64,000 nt of DNA from Deltaproteobacteria bacterium (lineage in GTDB: Bacteria; Desulfobacterota; JAFDED01): the NCBI GenBank assembly GCA_019310535.1, contig JAFDED010000007.1, positions 35,453 to 99,452 on the forward strand, written 5' to 3'. The position numbers and the translations under genes are program-made. Shown in pieces: positions 59,376-64,000 of the stretch. Within the stretch, counting starts at the first letter, position 1. Every line of letters begins with the position of its first letter. Under the pieces are notes generated by a model. It was given only the letters and a program-made list of their open reading frames with translations, was not told the origin of the DNA and searched no databases.

Positions 59376-60509
59376 TCAGTGACTTTTTTCCTTTACCAGG
59401 CTTTTTCGAAGCCCGCCCTTCGATGGTGGAGGCTCTATATCCTCGCTGCCGGCCCACCGTATCCGATTGACAACGTAGCGTTCCAATACGGTATGGTTCA
59501 GCATCGAAATGCCCTCCGGCGGCGGAACGAGGCATCCGTGCCGGACGCTCAACGGCCGCTCCAAAAGCGGCTCCCGCTGCAGAAGAAAGCCGTTCATATC
59601 TCCTGAGTTTCGGACCCCCAGAGAGGCTGCCGCCATGGCCTCGTAGTAACATTCCATTTCGCATCCCACATCGTTTCCCACCACCACCTGAAAGCCAAGT
59701 TCCCGGGACCGTTGTATGTGCTGGATCAGGCCGCCGAAACTGCAAGACCTCATCAGATTGCATTTCACATACTGACAGCAGCCCATACTGGCCGCGCGCT
59801 TTAGATCTTCTTCACCCCGTATGGACTCGTCCAGCATGATGGGAATTGGGCTCCATTCGGCAAGAGTCGCTGTTTTCTCCCACTCCTCGCGGGGGAAAGG
59901 CTGTTCGAGCAATTCAATGCTGGTGGATTCAACTCCTTCTAAAAAGTTCCGGGCTTCGTCGAAAGAGTAGCCTTCATGTGCATCTAATCGAATTCCGGTC
60001 GTCTGTCCGGCCAGCGACCGGATGCGCTTCACCCGCTGTATGTCTGCCTCCACATCTCTCCCTCCCTCAACCTTGAGTGTGCGGAAGCCCTGTTCAAGAA
60101 GGCTGATCACTTCTTCTGAGATATGAGGTTCTCTGTTCTCCAACACCCGCCCCGACAGGGGATACTCGGGCATGTCAGGCCCAGGGATCGAGCCTAACAG
60201 GGCTTCCAGTGCCACGATAAAAGGGGTCGCGCACAGCAACGACGGGTCCGATTCCATGCTGAGATGGCCCAGTGCCCAACGTGGATCCTCACCTATGATA
60301 ACCCCTCCCTTTCCCCGCGCAAACTGCCATAAGTTGTCCATAGTCGTATCTGAATAGCCCGGGAAAACAGTTAATGCCCCAACACCCGTTCTGTGGCCTT
60401 GTTCCAGGATGACCAAGGTGAACTCCATAACATGAAAATCAACCTCAAGGAGTTGAAACGGCTTCCGAAGAGGCAAATGCACATTCATGACCGAAACGGA
60501 TCGGATCAT
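59376..60509 (-). CDS. Enolase-superfamily enzyme (muconate lactonising/mandelate racemase type)
   Basis: A 377-residue two-domain protein. Barrel-end residues are in the expected order: K146 (TLKVEGG), D176 (RLDAHEGY), E202 (LLEQPF), D227-E228 (IMLDES) and K249 (YVKCNL), the metal ligands and two-lysine acid/base pair of the MLE subgroup. AGGAGG lies seven bases before the ATG at 60509. The gene follows the GlmS/GlmL pair by 59 bases. Methylaspartate ammonia-lyase is also an enolase-fold enzyme and would fit that context, but the N-terminal region does not look like it. Substrate unknown. Confidence 0.85.
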   Translation of the reverse strand: MIRSVSVMNVHLPLRKPFQLLEVDFHVMEFTLVILEQGHRTGVGALTVFPGYSDTTMDNLWQFARGKGGVIIGEDPRWALGHLSMESDPSLLCATPFIVALEALLGSIPGPDMPEYPLSGRVLENREPHISEEVISLLEQGFRTLKVEGGRDVEADIQRVKRIRSLAGQTTGIRLDAHEGYSFDEARNFLEGVESTSIELLEQPFPREEWEKTATLAEWSPIPIMLDESIRGEEDLKRAASMGCCQYVKCNLMRSCSFGGLIQHIQRSRELGFQVVVGNDVGCEMECYYEAMAAASLGVRNSGDMNGFLLQREPLLERPLSVRHGCLVPPPEGISMLNHTVLERYVVNRIRWAGSEDIEPPPSKGGLRKSLVKEKSH

Positions 60510-60568
60510 TTGTGGTCCTCCTGCTGATAACCCGCTCCCTCTGCCACTGAAAACAGCCAATTACAAAA

Positions 60569-61954
60569 TTAATGGCAAGAAACTTCGGTCATGTATTTTT
60601 TCCCGATTCGCAAGGCCTTCTCGGGGTCAATCTCTTCAAGAAGTCCTACAGCGTGCATGATATATTTTGAGTCTACCAAAAACCGGGGAGATCGAGGCTT
60701 AAGGAGCAATGGGGAAGTATGAGAGTAAAGGCTTTGCCGAAGAATCCGGGGGGCATCTGGGTGGTGGGCAAAAATACCGCCAGTGGCGATGAGTTGCCGG
60801 ATATCCGTGCAATCTTTCCCATACTGGATAAATACCTGGCCGTGAGGCATATAGACAGGCTCCAGGTAGCCGACGTGTCGGCCAACAGCAATACGAACTG
60901 CGGCGGCCGCCAGCGCCTCATCCAATTCCATTTCTATTGGGGAACGGGCAACTCGGCCCACTTCCGTGGAGAGGCGCCGAATCGCTTTTTCGACTTCCTG
61001 TGGGTGCTGGCTGACTCCAAGGCCGTCGGTTCCCACTGCTTCAAGGAGCGAGACGGCGTTGTATCGCAGCCCCAGGTCTCCCTCCACCGTTCGCTTGAGA
61101 TACGGCTCAGGCAAACCCTTACATACAACGCCCTCGGATTTCGGACGCCCTTCTCCCACAGAGTGGACATCTGTGGTGGCGCCTCCCACATCCACCACCA
61201 TGAGATTTCCCAGGCCTGGCTCCGATCCTGCGCCCCGCGCCATCAATCCTGCTGCGTGCAGGACCGCGCTTGGGGTAGGCATGAGGATTCCATCAATATA
61301 GGTTTCTGCACGTTTGAGTCCCTTGGCCTCCACGATCCGTTCTATGAAAACCTTGCGGATGGCCTCCCTGGCAGGCTCAACCTTCAGAACGCCTATCTCG
61401 GGCATGACATTTTCTGCCTCTATCACTTCTTTACCCGCCGATTGAAGGATATGGGCGATTTCATCAAAGGCCACCTTATTTCCCGCCACAATAATGGGAG
61501 CGCTGATGGAACTTCCGGCCATGCACTTGGCGTTGTGCACGATCACTTCCTGGTTGCCTCCGTCGGTTCCACCTGCCAAAAGCATAAGGTCGGGCTTTAA
61601 CTCTTCAATGGCTCTCACCTCCCGCGTCGAGAGCTGGTGAGCATATATACCAATAATCTTGGCCCCTGCACCCAAAGCCGCCCGCTTGGCCGCCTCGGCC
61701 GTCAGATCGGGAACAAGGCCGACGGTGACCATGCGCAGCCCACCAGCGGCGCTGCTGCATCCCAATCGGACAGCGTACTGGACGCTGCCTGTTTGCCGCT
61801 TGAGCAGGTGCATCGCCTTATTTAACCCGAGGGTGATGTCAGTATCAACAGTGGTGGGACTCTGAGCCCTGCCCAGGATCAACTCTCCATCCAGGTCCAC
61901 GGAGGTCACCTTGGTGAACGTACTGCCAAAATCAATGAGGAGTGCAGCCCGCAT
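60569..61954 (-). CDS. glmL: GlmL/MutL-type reactivating ATPase for a B12-dependent mutase
   Basis: A 461-residue actin/hsp70-like ATPase (ASKHA fold): LIDFGSTFTKVTSVD is the first phosphate loop and MVVDVGGATTDVHSVGEG the second. LKPDLMLLAGGTDGGNQEVIVHNAK and ATGGIFAHHPDA are family blocks of MutL/GlmL proteins found in glutamate mutase clusters, where they likely swap damaged cobalamin. AAGGTGA lies before the ATG at 61954; a GTG at 61963 overlaps the glmS stop. It is co-transcribed with glmS. Confidence 0.88.
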   Translation of the reverse strand: MRAALLIDFGSTFTKVTSVDLDGELILGRAQSPTTVDTDITLGLNKAMHLLKRQTGSVQYAVRLGCSSAAGGLRMVTVGLVPDLTAEAAKRAALGAGAKIIGIYAHQLSTREVRAIEELKPDLMLLAGGTDGGNQEVIVHNAKCMAGSSISAPIIVAGNKVAFDEIAHILQSAGKEVIEAENVMPEIGVLKVEPAREAIRKVFIERIVEAKGLKRAETYIDGILMPTPSAVLHAAGLMARGAGSEPGLGNLMVVDVGGATTDVHSVGEGRPKSEGVVCKGLPEPYLKRTVEGDLGLRYNAVSLLEAVGTDGLGVSQHPQEVEKAIRRLSTEVGRVARSPIEMELDEALAAAAVRIAVGRHVGYLEPVYMPHGQVFIQYGKDCTDIRQLIATGGIFAHHPDAPRILRQSLYSHTSPLLLKPRSPRFLVDSKYIMHAVGLLEEIDPEKALRIGKKYMTEVSCH

Positions 61955-61959
61955 AGCTT

Positions 61960-62382
61960 TCACCTTTTTCGCTGAGCCAGATCCCGCTTCATGTCATCCG
62001 CCACTACCCGCGGCGATACCCCCGGTGGATATACGCGGTCAAAGCCCATCTTTTGGAAGCGGGGTATAACCTCCTCCCACTCCTGCTTTCCAACCATTAA
62101 ATTTCCTCCCGCTACCAGAAGGATGTCGCCAATGCCCGCTTCCACGCAATGTTCCCGAAACCCCGCAAGGTCCAACTCGCCATGGCCGCAAAGAGAAGCG
62201 ACACAAATAGCATCGGCGTCCGTCTCTATGGCGGCTTTGATGAAATCCTCCTGGGAAACAAACGTTCCAATGTTTACGACATGAAAGCCCTCCTTTTCAA
62301 GGGCGAAATGCATGATCTTATTACCCACCACGTGAGCATCAACTCCGATCACGCCGAGAATCACCGTATACGTCGTCTTCAA
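61960..62382 (-). CDS. glmS: Glutamate mutase sigma (S) subunit, cobalamin-binding
   Basis: The 140-residue protein is a B12-binding domain with the D-x-H-x2-G motif at D15, H17, G20 ([12 protein letters not shown]). The rest closely follows the glutamate mutase S subunit: [33 protein letters not shown] and [12 protein letters not shown]. The start is a TTG at 62382 six bases after GGAGG; a longer frame from a TTG at 62400 is less likely. The catalytic E subunit gene is not in the window. Confidence 0.92.
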   Translation of the reverse strand: MKTTYTVILGVIGVDAHVVGNKIMHFALEKEGFHVVNIGTFVSQEDFIKAAIETDADAICVASLCGHGELDLAGFREHCVEAGIGDILLVAGGNLMVGKQEWEEVIPRFQKMGFDRVYPPGVSPRVVADDMKRDLAQRKR

Positions 62383-63303
62383 TTCTTTCCTCCAGGGCAA
62401 TTCGCCGGACTAACACATCTAAGAAATGGCATCGTTGATGGAAAAGCAACGATCCATATCACAATGGATTTAGTAAAGCCGGGCCGTCCGCAGGCAGATT
62501 GTGCGCAAGGCGCAAGGACTGAGCGGTTTTAAATAAAGATGACATTTTCAAGAAGGGCGTTATGATGTATAAATGAAACGTTTAATATATCAAACAAATG
62601 CACTTGTCAATCTATTTTTACTTTTGCACTATTTATTCCTTTATACTATTCCTACCATTATACTATCCCTACCATGTCCCCGAGGCCCCTCCTTACTTCT
62701 TGTTGGAGCATAGTTGCAAAAATGACAGAATCCCCGGCACCCCCTGAACTGATTGTCCTTTTGAATGCTCTGAACCTCTTTACCGATGCCTTTTTATTTA
62801 CACCGTGCATGACTTCACAGAAAAATGCAAGCTTTCTTTGAACCTTTCGGCGCTTGAGGCATTAAATGGCGCATGAAGGATATAGGCAATAGTATTCCAG
62901 CGATTCGAGGGGGAAGACTGAATTAAATTGGACAGCATAATTTAAGCTTTATTGTGTTAATTGCTAGCCAAAGATATTTGAAATTTGACTTTCACCGACC
63001 GGACCCCAAGGCGCAGCCCCTATGCATCTTAGAGCGCGCCTATCATCAGTCCGATAATCTATTGACATAATTATCCGACTGCCGGCAGCTTGACTATGTT
63101 AGAGATAAATTCTCAAAATAGCGCTGTAAGACAGCTAATAATAACAGATTAACCATCGGTACAGGCGTGACGAGAAAATCCCGTGCTTTTTTCATTCCGT
63201 GCAAGAGGAGCGAGAAGCCCCGCCTATTTAGTCTGAAACTTTGTTGCTTCTATCCACTGCGTTTTCAGGTTAATCCATTTAGGATTGTCAAAAGGTTTTC
63301 GCC
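62383..63303. other. Long AT-rich gap upstream of glmS; no gene recognised
   Basis: About 920 bases between the radical SAM gene and glmS. No credible coding frame on either strand and no recognisable cobalamin riboswitch. A 17-base tandem duplication (62642-62658 and 62659-62675, one mismatch, unit TATACTATTCCTACCAT) is noticeable; on the minus strand it includes TATAAT. The glmS promoter should be within this stretch. Confidence 0.5.
62642..62675. repeat. 17-bp tandem duplication upstream of glmS
   Basis: TATACTATTCCTACCAT is followed directly by TATACTATCCCTACCAT. On the minus strand the junction reads TATAAT. It could be two binding sites in the glmS promoter region, which lies about 260 bases downstream. 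Confidence 0.6.
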
Positions 63304-64000
63304 TTATTCCCCCTGCAGAGCACGAAGGTATTGCCGCCACAAGTGGCCTTTGTCCACACCATGGTCTATAAAATCCCAGGCAAAGAGTTCATCCTCACCC
63401 CGGGAACGATAGACGTAAAAATCGGCGTTGATATTGATCGCTCGCAAGGCCCGAGCCCAATCGCTCATCCGCATCGCCTCGAGCAGGAGTCTTCCCACTC
63501 GTCGGTCACCGCGGCTCAAGAGAGCCTGGATGTGAGACCACTTGGGAACGTCATGGTGTACCTGTACATTTGGGATGGAGCGAAGAGTTCGCTGGATATA
63601 TTTTAGTTTTGCTTTCAACGCTTGCACTGTTTCGAATGGATGCCATTGAAAAGGGGTGTGAGGCTTGGGTACAAAGGGGCTTATGCTGAGGGTGATCTGA
63701 CCGATCCTGCCATGTTTTCTGGATCGCGCCACGAAAACATGTCTGATGCGCCTCACCAGTGAAGGTATCGCGTCAACGTCTGCATGAGTTTCCGTTGGAA
63801 GCCCGATCATGAAATAAAGACGGATATTGGGAACCCCTCCCTCAAGCAAGTAATACACGGCCTGGAGAATCTGTTCTTCCGAAAGACCTTTTCGAAGGAC
63901 CGAACGCAGCCTCTCGGTTCCCGCCTCGGGGGCCAAGGCAATGGTCCGGTGCCCGCTGGCCAGAATGCACGAAACCAGACGAGGGGTTACCCTATCGGCT
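63304..64000 (-). CDS. Radical SAM protein, C-terminal part (5' end outside the window)
   Basis: The frame stays open to the window edge, so the annotated M at 63936 is an internal TTG and the gene starts beyond 64000. The visible 231 residues are the end of the radical SAM barrel and a C-terminal region: ASGHRTIALAPEAGTERLR, GGVPNIRLYFMIGLPTETHADVDAI and SISPFVPKPHTPFQW are typical of the B12-binding radical SAM family of the kind labelled TIGR03960. The CxxxCxxC cluster motif lies in the missing part. No specific substrate is known for that family. Confidence 0.85.
   Translation of the reverse strand, partial: ADRVTPRLVSCILASGHRTIALAPEAGTERLRSVLRKGLSEEQILQAVYYLLEGGVPNIRLYFMIGLPTETHADVDAIPSLVRRIRHVFVARSRKHGRIGQITLSISPFVPKPHTPFQWHPFETVQALKAKLKYIQRTLRSIPNVQVHHDVPKWSHIQALLSRGDRRVGRLLLEAMRMSDWARALRAININADFYVYRSRGEDELFAWDFIDHGVDKGHLWRQYLRALQGE

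Noticed and set aside
62401..62700. Cobalamin riboswitch upstream of glmS
   Set aside because: A B12-box-like core was looked for and not found; nothing beyond AT-rich sequence and a tandem duplication is visible.
1..64000. CRISPR arrays, prophage or transposon genes
   Set aside because: No regularly spaced direct repeats, integrases or transposases were seen anywhere in the window.

Overview
The window reads as one contig of a strictly or mainly anaerobic sulfite/sulfate-respiring bacterium, most likely of the Desulfobacterota (former Deltaproteobacteria). The evidence is a dissimilatory sulfite reductase locus (dsrAB, dsrN, dsrC, dsrMKJOP preceded by an RsbRD_N gene), a ferredoxin-dependent 2-oxoglutarate oxidoreductase, class I two-subunit fumarase, a cobalamin-dependent glutamate-mutase-type pair, and a tmRNA whose tag (ANDYNYALAA) resembles tags of that group. 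No sat, apr or qmo genes are present, so sulfate activation cannot be judged from this piece. TTG and GTG starts backed by good Shine-Dalgarno sequences are frequent.

Bases 1-27.8 kb are a mixed housekeeping and transport region on both strands: the end of a fused TRAP permease, a YihY/BrkB membrane protein, a short PTS set (IID, HPr, enzyme I), smpB and ssrA, an OsmC-like protein, KDPG aldolase, QueH, phenylacetate-CoA ligase, an alkyltransferase-like protein, a two-gene unit of a TPR lipoprotein and a very large membrane-spanning protein with a degenerate ubiquitin-conjugating (E2-like) N-terminus, part of a peptide ABC importer, a DUF123/CNNM pair, a histidine kinase/response regulator pair, methionine aminopeptidase, CutA and a TrkA-type potassium channel.

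From 27.8 kb to the end every gene is on the minus strand. Read in the direction of transcription this array holds: a partial radical SAM gene; a GlmS/GlmL cobalamin pair with an enolase-superfamily enzyme; a GntR regulator with a TTGTATACAA palindrome; korDABC; sucCD; a 2-hydroxyacid dehydrogenase; an RpiR regulator; fumarase alpha and beta; an HprK-like P-loop protein coupled to ComA (phosphosulfolactate synthase); sdhA, one small anchor, an SdhB-Rieske fusion and a cytochrome b-cytochrome c fusion; a nitrilase-family gene; dsrAB, dsrN, dsrC; RsbRD_N-dsrMKJOP; and a GH114-like secreted protein. The array therefore encodes consecutive TCA steps from 2-oxoglutarate to malate, a quinone/cytochrome module, and terminal sulfite reduction.

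The most unusual item is the succinate/fumarate module (42.6-47.4 kb). SdhB is fused in frame, through an internal twin-arginine membrane segment, to a Rieske protein, and the next gene is a cytochrome b with a C-terminal cytochrome c. In the flavoprotein a Cys sits where the FAD-linking His normally is. Together these genes suggest a single complex joining succinate/fumarate chemistry in the cytoplasm to a Rieske/cytochrome b branch facing the periplasm. Other items of note are the E2-like protein with 57-residue tandem repeats, the ComA/HprK-like pair in a sulfite-reducing genome, the absence of dsrD, several systems that lack partner subunits (PTS, ABC importer, glutamate mutase), and families of small intergenic repeats.
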